NCBI GenBank assembly: GCA_032124015.1
Contig: JAQBEH010000098.1
Span: forward strand, 6,895-70,894
Direction of reading: 5' to 3'
Length of the DNA stretch: 64,000 nucleotides
From: DASRJG01 sp032124015
GTDB lineage: Bacteria > Acidobacteriota > Polarisedimenticolia > Polarisedimenticolales > DASRJG01
The position numbers and the translations under genes were made by a program. The notes beneath the pieces are model-generated. The model searched no databases. It was not told where the DNA came from and saw only the letters and a list, made by a program, of their open reading frames with translations. Of this stretch, positions 34,669 to 42,568 are shown one piece after another. Position 1 is the stretch's first letter, and each line of letters opens with the position of its first letter.

Positions 34669-36186
34669 CTACCCCACCTCCCCCTGCAAGAACCACCGGC
34701 TCTTCGCCCGGTCGTAAAACACCCACAGCTGCTCTCCGTTTTTCGTTTCGGCGAAGTGATAGTCGCGGAAGGTCGGCTGCTTCCACCAGTGTCCCGACAC
34801 CATGTACGGCCCGTTCACCTTCACGACGGGACCCTGCGCCAACCCGCGCAATAGCCAGCCGTCGGGCTCGTGGCGCTCGCGCGGCGGGAGCGGAACCGGC
34901 GTCGTGTAGAGGCGGCGGATGAGGCGAGGCTCGTCCACGGGGCGGGGCTTGGCTTCGGTCAGCGCGGACAGGGGAACCCACGCGAACCGATCTTCGGGAA
35001 GATGCGCGTCGCGCGGTTCGGCGCGCACGACCGCGTCGTCGCCCAACGCCGCCTTCACGCGGGCCAGAGCCCTCGCGCCGGCTTCGAGGTCGCGGCGATT
35101 CTTGACGGCGAATAGCTCGCGCTGCTTTTCAACGGCCGGTGTCTCGCGCGCGACGAGGATGATCTCCATCACGCCATCGGGAAGCTGCCGCACCGCCTGC
35201 AAGCGCAGGCGGATCAACTCGAGCAGAACCTTGGGGACGAGGGTCGGCGCCGCAGGCTGGATCGATTCGAGGTGATCGCCCAAGCGCTCGAAACGGAAAG
35301 CGATCTGCAGCTCGGCGAGCGCGCGCCCTTTATCTGCGATCTCGTCCAACATCTGGCCGATCGCCTCTTCGATCCGCGCGACGAGGCGCGAGGCGTCGAG
35401 CTCGGGATTGTCCAAGATCAGCCGCCGCATCGCGGGGACGTCGGGACGCTCGGGAACGAGCGGCTGCGTCAAGGCGCCTGACGCCAAGCGATGAAGGCGC
35501 CGGACCTCGGGGCCGAAGCGCACGCCCACGCCGTCTAGCGGAAGGTCGACGAACTGGCCGACCGTCGTGACGCCCAGCTTCAAGAGCGTGTCGCGCGCCG
35601 AGATCGGTAGCGACAGCCGGTCGAGGCGGACCTCGCGCGCCGCGGCGCGTTCGGATGCGGCGGAATCAAAGACACGCACGAACGGGGACAGTCCCGAAGA
35701 ACGGGACAGTCCCCTTCTCCCCTTCGCAACCACATACACGGCGAAGCGGTCGAAGCCGACGGCGATCGACGCGACGAACCCCGCGCGGACGAGTTCGGCG
35801 TGCAGCGACGACGCCCACTCGGACAGCGAGCCGAACAAGCGTAAGAGCCCTTTCGCGTCGAGCCAGAAGACGCCGGGCTCGTCCTCGCCGGGTTCGACGA
35901 AGGGCGTGAAACGCCGGAGCAACTCCGCAATCTGCGCGATCTCGTCGGCGATGTCTTTCGGGAGAACGACGGCGGCGCGCAAACCCGCTGCGAGCGAGAG
36001 CCCCGCCGCATAGCGCATGCCGGTACGAATCCCGGCCGCACGGGCCTTTTCGTTGATCCAGAGGATCGTCCCCTGCGGCGTGTCGGCTTCGACAACGGCT
36101 GCGGGATGCTCGCGCCAGTCCGGGTGCTTGCGCAGCAGGAGTTGGAGCGGGAACGCGGGAAGATCAATGCAGGCCGTCTGGTCCAC
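34669..36186 (-). CDS. imuB: ImuB-like Y-family polymerase homologue
   Basis: A 505-residue Y-family-like protein starting MDQTACIDLPAFPLQLLLRKHPDW. In active Y polymerases this stretch and a later SxDE motif carry the catalytic carboxylates; here the equivalents (LDAKGLLRLFG) lack the DE pair, as in other ImuB proteins, which act as a non-catalytic hub binding the beta clamp, ImuA and DnaE2. Finger/palm remnants (GVTTVGQFVDLP) and a long C-terminal region with DGWLLRGLAQGPVVKVNGPYMVSGHWW follow. A short palindrome (35684-35714) lies in frame near residue 160. It overlaps imuA by 23 bp and is followed by dnaE2 after 10 bp. Confidence 0.92.
   Translation of the reverse strand: MDQTACIDLPAFPLQLLLRKHPDWREHPAAVVEADTPQGTILWINEKARAAGIRTGMRYAAGLSLAAGLRAAVVLPKDIADEIAQIAELLRRFTPFVEPGEDEPGVFWLDAKGLLRLFGSLSEWASSLHAELVRAGFVASIAVGFDRFAVYVVAKGRRGLSRSSGLSPFVRVFDSAASERAAAREVRLDRLSLPISARDTLLKLGVTTVGQFVDLPLDGVGVRFGPEVRRLHRLASGALTQPLVPERPDVPAMRRLILDNPELDASRLVARIEEAIGQMLDEIADKGRALAELQIAFRFERLGDHLESIQPAAPTLVPKVLLELIRLRLQAVRQLPDGVMEIILVARETPAVEKQRELFAVKNRRDLEAGARALARVKAALGDDAVVRAEPRDAHLPEDRFAWVPLSALTEAKPRPVDEPRLIRRLYTTPVPLPPRERHEPDGWLLRGLAQGPVVKVNGPYMVSGHWWKQPTFRDYHFAETKNGEQLWVFYDRAKSRWFLQGEVG
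35684..35714. repeat. Short palindromic unit I, in frame inside imuB
   Basis: A 31-nt near-palindrome made of two GGGACAGTCCC units seven bases apart. It encodes GLSRSSGLSP within imuB without a stop, next to VVAKGRR and FVRVFD. It lacks the core. Confidence 0.75.
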
Positions 36187-36817
36187 GACACACCTCCACG
36201 ATGTTCCAGGTGGTACCCCCGCGCTTGTCCTTCAGGGCGGCAACCTCGCAGCGAAAGCGCCCCACCTCGCCGCGCGCGCGCGAGGCGGTGTGCGCCCGCA
36301 GCGACACGAGCGGACCCAACGACGGCCGCGCCGCGTCTTTGTTGGTTAGGCACACGATCGCCGCGTCGTGCTGCCTCGCCAGCATCGCCAAGCGCGACGT
36401 TGCGTGCATGGGGAGGCGCGCTTCGCTGCCCAGATCGAGAACGACGAGGCCGAACGCCCCCGAACGCACCAGAAGATCGGCCGCCTTCGCCGCCGTGATG
36501 GCATTCCCCGTCCACACGACAACGAGAGCCGCGAGGTCGACGCCGGTGTCCGCGGCGTCGGGCGGATAGAACGGCGCATCTTTGCGGCCGATCCACGCCA
36601 CCGGTTCGGCGCGGCGCTGCGCGTCGAGCACGAGCCGGAACGTCAGCGTCAGCGGCGCGCCCGAAACCGACGCGGATATTTCGGTGAGGCGGGCGGCGAA
36701 CGTGGGGAGTGAGACAAGGGAACATTCCCCTTTTTCCCGACAAGCTCCCCGGATACCGCTTGTCGGGAAAATAGGGGAATGTTCCCTTGTCTCACTCCCC
36801 ACGTTCGTCGCCATCAC
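36164..36817 (-). CDS. imuA: ImuA-like RecA-fold protein of the SOS mutasome
   Basis: A 217-residue protein in the imuA position between lexA and imuB. The recognisable part starts at SLPTFAARLTEI (about 37) and includes EPVAWIGRKDAPFYPPDAADTGVDLAALVVVW, a RecA-like core, with MLARQHDAAIVCLTNK. ImuA recruits the mutasome to DNA with ImuB. The first ~36 residues are encoded by palindromic element D, so the original N-terminus is uncertain. GTG (36817) and ATG (36814) are both possible starts, and the GTG overlaps the lexA stop. Confidence 0.82.
   Translation of the reverse strand: MMATNVGSETREHSPIFPTSGIRGACREKGECSLVSLPTFAARLTEISASVSGAPLTLTFRLVLDAQRRAEPVAWIGRKDAPFYPPDAADTGVDLAALVVVWTGNAITAAKAADLLVRSGAFGLVVLDLGSEARLPMHATSRLAMLARQHDAAIVCLTNKDAARPSLGPLVSLRAHTASRARGEVGRFRCEVAALKDKRGGTTWNIVEVCRGPDGLH
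36697..36807. repeat. Palindromic element copy D at the 5' end of imuA
   Basis: Arms 36697-36730 and 36774-36807 are perfect 34-bp inverted copies; after one mismatch four more bases match. An inner stem CCCGACAAGC / GCTTGTCGGG encloses the core. It is read in a different frame from the dnaE2 copies (FPTSGIRGACREKG) and again has no stop. Confidence 0.9.
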
Positions 36818-37422
36818 TACTCCAGAACCCGGCGCACTTCGACGACCTTGCCCAAGATTTTCACGTCGCCCGGCTCGGGGACGATCGGCTGGTAGGCGTC
36901 GTTTGCGGGATGCAGCTCGATGCGCCCGCGCTTCACACGGAAGCGCTTGACCGTCGCCTCGTCGCCGACCAGTGCTACGACGATCTCGCCCGAGTCGGCG
37001 CGCGGCTGGCGGCGCACGACCACGACATCGCCATCCAGGATCCCGGCGTCTTTCATGCTGTCGCCGCGAACCCGCAGGCTGAACAATTCACCGGGGCTGC
37101 TCCGCGTCTGCACGGGGAGGTGTCCTTCGAGATCTTCGATCGCCAGCCCGAGCGGGCCCGCAGAAACGCGACCGAGAAGAGGCACCATGATCGTTGGCGC
37201 CTCGCCGCGGCCGGGGAGACGGAAGCCGCGTGCGACCTTGGGCTCTTTCTTCAACCGCCCGTCTTCGACCAAGGCATCGAGGTGCTCGCGCGCGGTCTGC
37301 GGGGAGCGGAAGCCGAACGCTTCCATCACTTCCCGCACCGTTGGGGGCCGGCCCCCGGCGAGGCGGTCGCGGACGAAACGAAAGACTTTTTCGCGTGTCT
37401 GACCGGCCGGCGTGCGCCCCAT
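36817..37422 (-). CDS. lexA: LexA SOS repressor
   Basis: A 201-residue LexA. The N-terminal winged helix includes PPTVREVMEAFGFRSPQTAREHLDALVEDG (27-56). The self-cleavage site is VSAGPLG (Ala88-Gly89), with Ser122 (RGDSM) and Lys159 (ATVKRF) as the catalytic pair. The ATG is set by GGAGG just upstream. RecA filaments on damaged DNA trigger cleavage and release the operon. The gene heads imuA-imuB-dnaE2 and overlaps imuA, so the repressor probably controls its own operon through the operator at 37467-37481. Confidence 0.95.
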   Translation of the reverse strand: MGRTPAGQTREKVFRFVRDRLAGGRPPTVREVMEAFGFRSPQTAREHLDALVEDGRLKKEPKVARGFRLPGRGEAPTIMVPLLGRVSAGPLGLAIEDLEGHLPVQTRSSPGELFSLRVRGDSMKDAGILDGDVVVVRRQPRADSGEIVVALVGDEATVKRFRVKRGRIELHPANDAYQPIVPEPGDVKILGKVVEVRRVLE

Positions 37423-37466
37423 GCTCTTACCTCCTTCGAGGATCCGTGCGTGGGACGAGTATACCG

Positions 37467-37481
37467 TACAAATGTATTGTA
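37467..37481. promoter_or_regulatory. Candidate LexA operator over the lexA promoter
   Basis: TACAA-ATGTA-TTGTA is an inverted repeat lying 45 nt before the lexA ATG. On the minus strand TATACT (rc of 37458-37463) follows it as a possible -10, so a bound repressor would block RNA polymerase. It also faces the divergent DUF1254 gene. The consensus in this group is not known to me; the call rests on symmetry and position. Confidence 0.5.
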
Positions 37482-37584
37482 AACCAGAAAAACCGTAACA
37501 ATTAACACGCATCCCGCCGTGCTATCGTCGGGTCGTCGCCGCGTCGGCGACCTGAAGAGTCAGAACTCAACATAAGGACATGGA

Positions 37585-39039
37585 ATGAAGAGATCGATCA
37601 AAACTGCCGCGACAGTTCCGCTCGCGCTCGTGATGCTGGCCGCTATCGCGGCCACCCTCCTCGCCGCCTGTGCGAAACCGGGGCCAACCAGTTCCGCGCC
37701 GGGCATCGAGGAGACGAAAGCCATCGCCGAGGAGGGCTTCATCTACGGTCTGCCGATCGTGATGAACTACGCGGTGATGAACGAATTCTGCGTGGACCCC
37801 GCGTCGTCGCAGTACAAGGGGCCGTTCAATCAGATCAGCAACGAGGCCCGTGTCTTCACTTACAAGGACACCGCCGTCGTCACGCCCAACAGCGACACGC
37901 CGTATTCTATGCTCTGGCTCGATCTGCGCGCGGAGCCGATCGTGATCTCGGTCCCCGCCGTGGACAAGGCGCGTTACTACTCGGTTCAACTGATCGACGG
38001 GAACGCCTACAACTACGGCTACATCGGCAGCCGCGCGACCGGGAGCGAGGCTGGCGACTATCTCGTGACCGGCCCGGACTGGAAGGGCGAGACTCCCGTG
38101 GGGGTCAAAGACGTCTTCAACTCGACGACGCCGTTCGCGCTCACCGTCTTCCGAACGCAGCTCTTCAACGCCGACGACATGCCCAACGTGGTTAAGGTAC
38201 AGGCGGGATACAAGGCCCAGCCCCTCTCCGCATTCCTCGACCAGCCCGCTCCGCCCGCCGCGCCGACGATCGATTTTCTCCCGGCGACGACCGCGGGGAT
38301 CAAGGCGAACTTCTTCGAGTATCTCGAGTTCGCCCTTCGGTTCGTGCCCCCAACGCCCGACAACAAGGACATCCTCGCCAAGCTCGCGAGCATCGGTATT
38401 GGGCCAGGCAAGACCTTCGACTTCAAGGATCTCTCGCCGGAACACAAGGGCGCCGCGTTGCTCGCCATGAAAGAGGGCGACGGCAAGGTGGACAAGTATC
38501 TGGCCGCCGGCATGAAAGACATCAACGGGTGGAAAATCGGTTCACTCTTTGGCGATCAGGCGTTCTACAACGGCGACTGGCTGAAGCGAGCCGCCGCGGC
38601 CAAGGGCGGGATCTACGGAAACGACGCCGTCGAGGCCACCTATCCCATGACCCGGGTCGACGCGACGGGCGAGACGCTCGATGGCAGCAAGAGCAACTAC
38701 ACCCTCACATTTCCCGCCGGGCAGCTTCCACCGGTGAACGCCTTCTGGTCGGTGACGATGTATGACGGAAAGAGCCAGTTCCTGATCGAGAATCCGATCA
38801 ACCGCTACCTGATCAATGCGCCGATGCTGCCGAACATGAAGAAGAACGCGGATGGCTCGCTGACTCTGTACATCCAAAAAGACACGCCAAGCGCCGACAA
38901 AGAGAGCAACTGGCTCCCCGCTCCCAATGACACCATCTACCTCGTGATGCGCCTCTACTGGCCGAAGACGGAAGATCCGTCCATCCTCCCGGCCGGCGAC
39001 GGTACCTGGAAGCCGCCGAGCGTCGAGAAGGCGAGCTGA
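37585..39039 (+). CDS. DUF1254/DUF1214 domain lipoprotein
   Basis: A 484-residue protein with a signal ending in a lipobox-like LLAAC (Cys near 30). The DUF1254 part (about 45-170) has EGFIYGLPIVMNYAVMNEF, VVTPNSDTPYSMLWLDLRAEPIVISVP and RYYSVQLIDGNAYNYGY; the DUF1214 part (about 340-470) has YPMTRVDATGETLDGSKSNYTLTFP, FWSVTMYDGKSQFL and the terminal LYWPK. The pair of domains is widespread but has no known activity. AAGGA precedes the ATG. It is divergent from lexA. Confidence 0.9.
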   Translation: MKRSIKTAATVPLALVMLAAIAATLLAACAKPGPTSSAPGIEETKAIAEEGFIYGLPIVMNYAVMNEFCVDPASSQYKGPFNQISNEARVFTYKDTAVVTPNSDTPYSMLWLDLRAEPIVISVPAVDKARYYSVQLIDGNAYNYGYIGSRATGSEAGDYLVTGPDWKGETPVGVKDVFNSTTPFALTVFRTQLFNADDMPNVVKVQAGYKAQPLSAFLDQPAPPAAPTIDFLPATTAGIKANFFEYLEFALRFVPPTPDNKDILAKLASIGIGPGKTFDFKDLSPEHKGAALLAMKEGDGKVDKYLAAGMKDINGWKIGSLFGDQAFYNGDWLKRAAAAKGGIYGNDAVEATYPMTRVDATGETLDGSKSNYTLTFPAGQLPPVNAFWSVTMYDGKSQFLIENPINRYLINAPMLPNMKKNADGSLTLYIQKDTPSADKESNWLPAPNDTIYLVMRLYWPKTEDPSILPAGDGTWKPPSVEKAS

Positions 39040-39101
39040 TCCGGCCTAGGCCACGGCTCGCCGCGCCTCCACCCCTCCCCCGCGAACACGGGGCTTGGAC
39101 G

Positions 39102-39845
39102 ATGCTCGTCATCCCCATGGTGCTCGGGCTCGCCGCGGGAGGCTGGCGCTCGGCGGCGGCGTGGCTTGTGGCCCCGGCGGCGGTGCATGTTTTTCTCGCG
39201 CACCACGCGATCGTCCCGTGGGCCCAGCGGGCACGCGAGCGGAAGCCGTCGTTGCCGGGCTACGCGGTGCGTCGCCTGGCCTGGGGTGCGATCTACCTGG
39301 TCGGGGGCGCGCTCTTTTTCTCGTGCGCCGTGCTCGTGGCGGGTCCGGCCGCGCGGGGACCGTTTCTCGCGATCGCGGGCGTTGCGGCGGGGCTCGCAGC
39401 CGTCTACGCCGCAGCCTCCGTGCTGGGTCGCGCGCGCTCGATCGGGTTCGAGGCGCTCGGACTGACAGGAGTGTCGTTGAGCGCTCCGATGATGGCCGCA
39501 GCCTCCGGCCAGCCCTTGGATCGCTCCATCTTCGGCGCCGCGGGACTCGCCCTCGGCTATTTTCTCTCGTCGGTCGCGTACGTGCGCGCGTATGAAAAGC
39601 TGCGAGTGAACCGACACGCGGCTGTGGGTTGGTGCATCCTCGCGCACGTCGCGCTCGCGGCGGCGCTCGTTGGCCTGGCCTCTTTCGGAGCGCTTCCCCC
39701 GTGGTGGTGGATCGCGTTCGTCCCCGTTGTCGCTCGGACCGTGTGGGGACTCGCGTTTCCTCCCGGCAACGTGCGACAGGTGGGCCTCCGCGAGGTCTGG
39801 GTGGCCGCAGCGTTCACCGTGCTCGCGTGCGTGGCGCTGAGATAG
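39102..39845 (+). CDS. YwiC-like membrane protein
   Basis: About 247 residues from the first canonical ATG, with six or seven hydrophobic helices. The family's hallmark EHGAW lies upstream of that ATG: in the same frame, codons 39078-39101 read P-R-E-H-G-A-W-T directly before MLVIPMVLG. No ATG, GTG or TTG is available between that motif and the preceding stop; a CTG at 39036, overlapping the TGA of the DUF1254 gene with GAGAAGG upstream, is a candidate start. Function of the YwiC family is unknown. Confidence 0.75.
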   Translation: MLVIPMVLGLAAGGWRSAAAWLVAPAAVHVFLAHHAIVPWAQRARERKPSLPGYAVRRLAWGAIYLVGGALFFSCAVLVAGPAARGPFLAIAGVAAGLAAVYAAASVLGRARSIGFEALGLTGVSLSAPMMAAASGQPLDRSIFGAAGLALGYFLSSVAYVRAYEKLRVNRHAAVGWCILAHVALAAALVGLASFGALPPWWWIAFVPVVARTVWGLAFPPGNVRQVGLREVWVAAAFTVLACVALR

Positions 39846-39885
39846 GGACAGTGAAATAGGGGACAGTCGCCTATTTCACTGTCCC
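39845..39885. repeat. Palindromic unit J between convergent genes
   Basis: Arms GGGACAGTGAAATAGG (39845-39860) and CCTATTTCACTGTCCC (39870-39885) are perfect 16-bp inverted copies. The right arm is the 3' coding end and stop of the amidohydrolase gene, so the left arm is an inverted copy of it placed after the YwiC-like stop. Confidence 0.8.
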
Positions 39886-41586
39886 CCGATAGACCACCTT
39901 GCCACCCACGATGGTGTAGGCAACCTTCGCGCTCTCTATCTCGTCATCCGGAATCGTGAGGATGTCGCGGGTCAGAACGGTCACGTCGGCGAGCTTCCCG
40001 ACGGCGAGCGAACCCTTGAGCTCCTCCTCGAAGGCGGCGTACGCGGCGTTGACGGTGTACGAGCGGAGGGCCTCTATGCGAGACATCTTCTGTTGCGGGT
40101 AGAACGCGCTCCCGTCTGGGAGGATGCGGGTCACGGAGGCGTGGAAGTTCGCGATCGGATCGACGTCTTCGACGGGAACATCCGTTCCGTTGCACACGAT
40201 CGCGCCGGAGTCGATGAGGTCCCTCCACACGTAGGCACCCTCCTCGGCGCGCTTCGCGCCGAGTCGCGCGGGGACCCACGAGCCGTCTGAGACGCAGTGG
40301 ATCCCCTGAATCGACGCGACGACGCCGAGCGTCTCGAATCGCGGAACGTCGGAGGGGCTCAAATGCTGGGCGTGCTCGACGCGCCATCGAAGATTCTTTC
40401 GATCCGGATGCGCGCGGAAGGTTCGCTCGTAGAGATCGAGCGTCTCGCGGTTCGCGCGGTCGCCGATGGCGTGGATGCAGAGTTGGAAGTCGTTCTCGAT
40501 CGCGATACGCGCGGTCTCCTCGATGTCGGCGACCGGATCGGTGTTCAAGCCCGAAGTCGACGGCTGGTCGGAGTAGGGCTCGAGCAGCCACGCTCCGCGC
40601 GAGCCGAGCGCGCCGTCCATCTGCCGCTTGATCGCGCGCACCGTGAGGAAGTCGTTGCCTAGGCCCACGATCCGGTACGCGGGCAGGCGCGCCTTCAGTA
40701 AGGCGTTGTCTTCGCGCACCATGACCCAGAGCCGCATCCGAAGTTGCCCATCCTCGGCCATCTTCAGGAGTTGGTCGATCGTGGCGAACGTCGAACCGGC
40801 ATCCTCAAACGTCGTGATTCCCTTGGACAGGCACTCGTCCTGAGCCAGCTCGACGGCGCGGACGGTTTCAGCGTCGATCTCCGCCGGATCCCGCTTCGCG
40901 CGTGCTTCGTCCATCGCGCGTGTCACGAGCTCGGCCGCGTTCTCGATCAGCACGCCCGTCGCGCGTCCTGCGGCGTCGCGGACGATTCGGCCCCCGGGCG
41001 GATCGGCCGTCCCCTCGTCGATCCCGCCCGCTCGAAGCGCCGCAGCGTTCGCGATGACGGCGTGCCCCGAAGCGTGCTTGAGCACGACCGGGTTCGCCGG
41101 AGCGACCCCGTCAAGGGAATCCTGCGTGGGGTATCCCTCGACGGTCCGCGCGGGCTGCTGCTCCCACTTCTCCTGGTGCCATCCTCTTCCGAAAATCCAG
41201 GCGCCGGGCTTTGCGCTACCCGCTGCCTCGCGGACCCGCTCGACGACCTCCTCCCAGGAACGGGTCGTCTTGAGATCCACGTTCATACGCAAGACGCCAA
41301 GGTTCAAGAGGTGCCCGTGCGATTCGATCAGGCCCGGCACCGCCAGCATGCCGTCGAGGCGGACGACCTCTGTTTCCGGCCCGACGAGCGCCTGAATCTG
41401 TTCGTCGCTGCCCACGGCAACGATCGATCCTGCGCGCGCGGCGAGCGCCGTCGCTTCCGGCCGACTGGGGTCGAGCGTCACGATCTTTCCGCCGAGGAGC
41501 ACCAAGTCCGCGGGTTCGGGGGCGCGGGCGCACCCGACGAGATCGAGGATCAGCGCGAGAAGAAGCCAGCGCGGAATCGTCGTCAC
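39871..41586 (-). CDS. Amidohydrolase (YtcJ/metal-dependent hydrolase type) lipoprotein
   Basis: About 571 residues from a GTG overlapping the previous stop (GTGA). It begins with a signal and lipobox (LILDLVGC, Cys near 19). The amidohydrolase_3 core has DGMLAVPGLIESHGHLLNLG (metal-binding His pair), KGITTFEDAG, CIHAIGDRANRETLD, WRVEHAQHL and NGTDVPVEDVDP. These hydrolases cleave amide or related C-N bonds; the substrate of the YtcJ branch is unknown. The lipid anchor places it in the cell envelope. It is coupled to the NmrA-like gene. Confidence 0.9.
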   Translation of the reverse strand: MTTIPRWLLLALILDLVGCARAPEPADLVLLGGKIVTLDPSRPEATALAARAGSIVAVGSDEQIQALVGPETEVVRLDGMLAVPGLIESHGHLLNLGVLRMNVDLKTTRSWEEVVERVREAAGSAKPGAWIFGRGWHQEKWEQQPARTVEGYPTQDSLDGVAPANPVVLKHASGHAVIANAAALRAGGIDEGTADPPGGRIVRDAAGRATGVLIENAAELVTRAMDEARAKRDPAEIDAETVRAVELAQDECLSKGITTFEDAGSTFATIDQLLKMAEDGQLRMRLWVMVREDNALLKARLPAYRIVGLGNDFLTVRAIKRQMDGALGSRGAWLLEPYSDQPSTSGLNTDPVADIEETARIAIENDFQLCIHAIGDRANRETLDLYERTFRAHPDRKNLRWRVEHAQHLSPSDVPRFETLGVVASIQGIHCVSDGSWVPARLGAKRAEEGAYVWRDLIDSGAIVCNGTDVPVEDVDPIANFHASVTRILPDGSAFYPQQKMSRIEALRSYTVNAAYAAFEEELKGSLAVGKLADVTVLTRDILTIPDDEIESAKVAYTIVGGKVVYRGTVK

Positions 41587-42530
41587 TCCAGCGGAATCCG
41601 ATCTTTGTTGACCGCAAGCCACTGGGCGAAGGTCTGGAGCTTCGGGTTCAGCGACCGGCTCAACGCGAGCGGCCGGTTGCCGCAATACATCTCGTTGAAA
41701 TCGGCCTTGAACTGAAACATGTTACCCAGATCGTCGGCACCGGGGAACCCGAACGAACGGTACACGTCCGGAGGCACCGCGTTGTAAACGATTTCTTGCC
41801 CGAGCGCCTTGCTCAGCTCCGCCGCCATCTGCGCGCCGGTCAGATGCTCGCCGGCGATGCCGACGGTCTTTCCGATGAACTCGTCGCCGCGCTTGAAGAT
41901 GCCGTAGGCGCACGCGCCGATGTCCGAAGCCGCCATGCCGGAGAGCTTCCTATCGCCCATCGGAAGCGTGAACGCAAGCTTGCCGTCCGCGCCCTTTTTC
42001 GGCCCCATGCCGAAGTGGATGAGGTTGTCCCAGTAGAACGACGTGTACAGGAACGTAACGGGCACGCCCAGCTCGGTGAAGTAGTGATCGGCATCGGCCT
42101 TCGAGTCGAAGTGCGGCACCTTGTACTTTCCTTGCAGCGTCGGCATCCGGTTGTCGCTCAGCGGAATCGACTTTCGCGTGTCCTCGAACGTCGACCAGAT
42201 CGCGTGCTTCACGCCGGCGTCCTTGGCGGCGATCGCCATGTTGCGAGCCTGTTGGCCCTCGCGCTCCGGCGAGAAGTGGTCCCAGAAGAAGGTGACACAG
42301 TAGGCGCCGTAGGCTCCCGCGAACGCCTTCTTCATGCTCTCCACGTCGTCGACGTTTGCGGCGACGACTTCAGCCCCGGCCTTGGCCAAGGCCTTGGCTT
42401 TGTCCGAGTTGACGTCGCGCGTCAGCGCACGTACCGCGAAACCCCCGTCAGGATCGGCCAGGACCGCACGAGTCAGTCCGCCGCCCTGGGCACCGGTCGC
42501 TCCCGCGACCGCGATGATCTTCTTCGCCAT
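41583..42530 (-). CDS. NmrA-like NAD(P)-binding Rossmann protein
   Basis: A 315-residue atypical short-chain dehydrogenase. IIAVAGATGAQGGGLTRAVL (5-24) is the NAD(P)-binding Gly-rich loop, followed by FAVRALTRDVNSDKAKALAKAGAEVVAANVDD, the typical NmrA second strand. VKHAIWSTFED and KYKVPHFDSKADADHYF match the HSCARG/NmrA group, which senses NADP ratios and lacks the usual catalytic Tyr-x3-Lys. GGGGAG precedes the ATG. Its stop overlaps the amidohydrolase start. Confidence 0.9.
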   Translation of the reverse strand: MAKKIIAVAGATGAQGGGLTRAVLADPDGGFAVRALTRDVNSDKAKALAKAGAEVVAANVDDVESMKKAFAGAYGAYCVTFFWDHFSPEREGQQARNMAIAAKDAGVKHAIWSTFEDTRKSIPLSDNRMPTLQGKYKVPHFDSKADADHYFTELGVPVTFLYTSFYWDNLIHFGMGPKKGADGKLAFTLPMGDRKLSGMAASDIGACAYGIFKRGDEFIGKTVGIAGEHLTGAQMAAELSKALGQEIVYNAVPPDVYRSFGFPGADDLGNMFQFKADFNEMYCGNRPLALSRSLNPKLQTFAQWLAVNKDRIPLE

Positions 42531-42568
42531 TGGACTCCCCTTTCTTTGGTGAGGTGGAGTCCCGCAGT

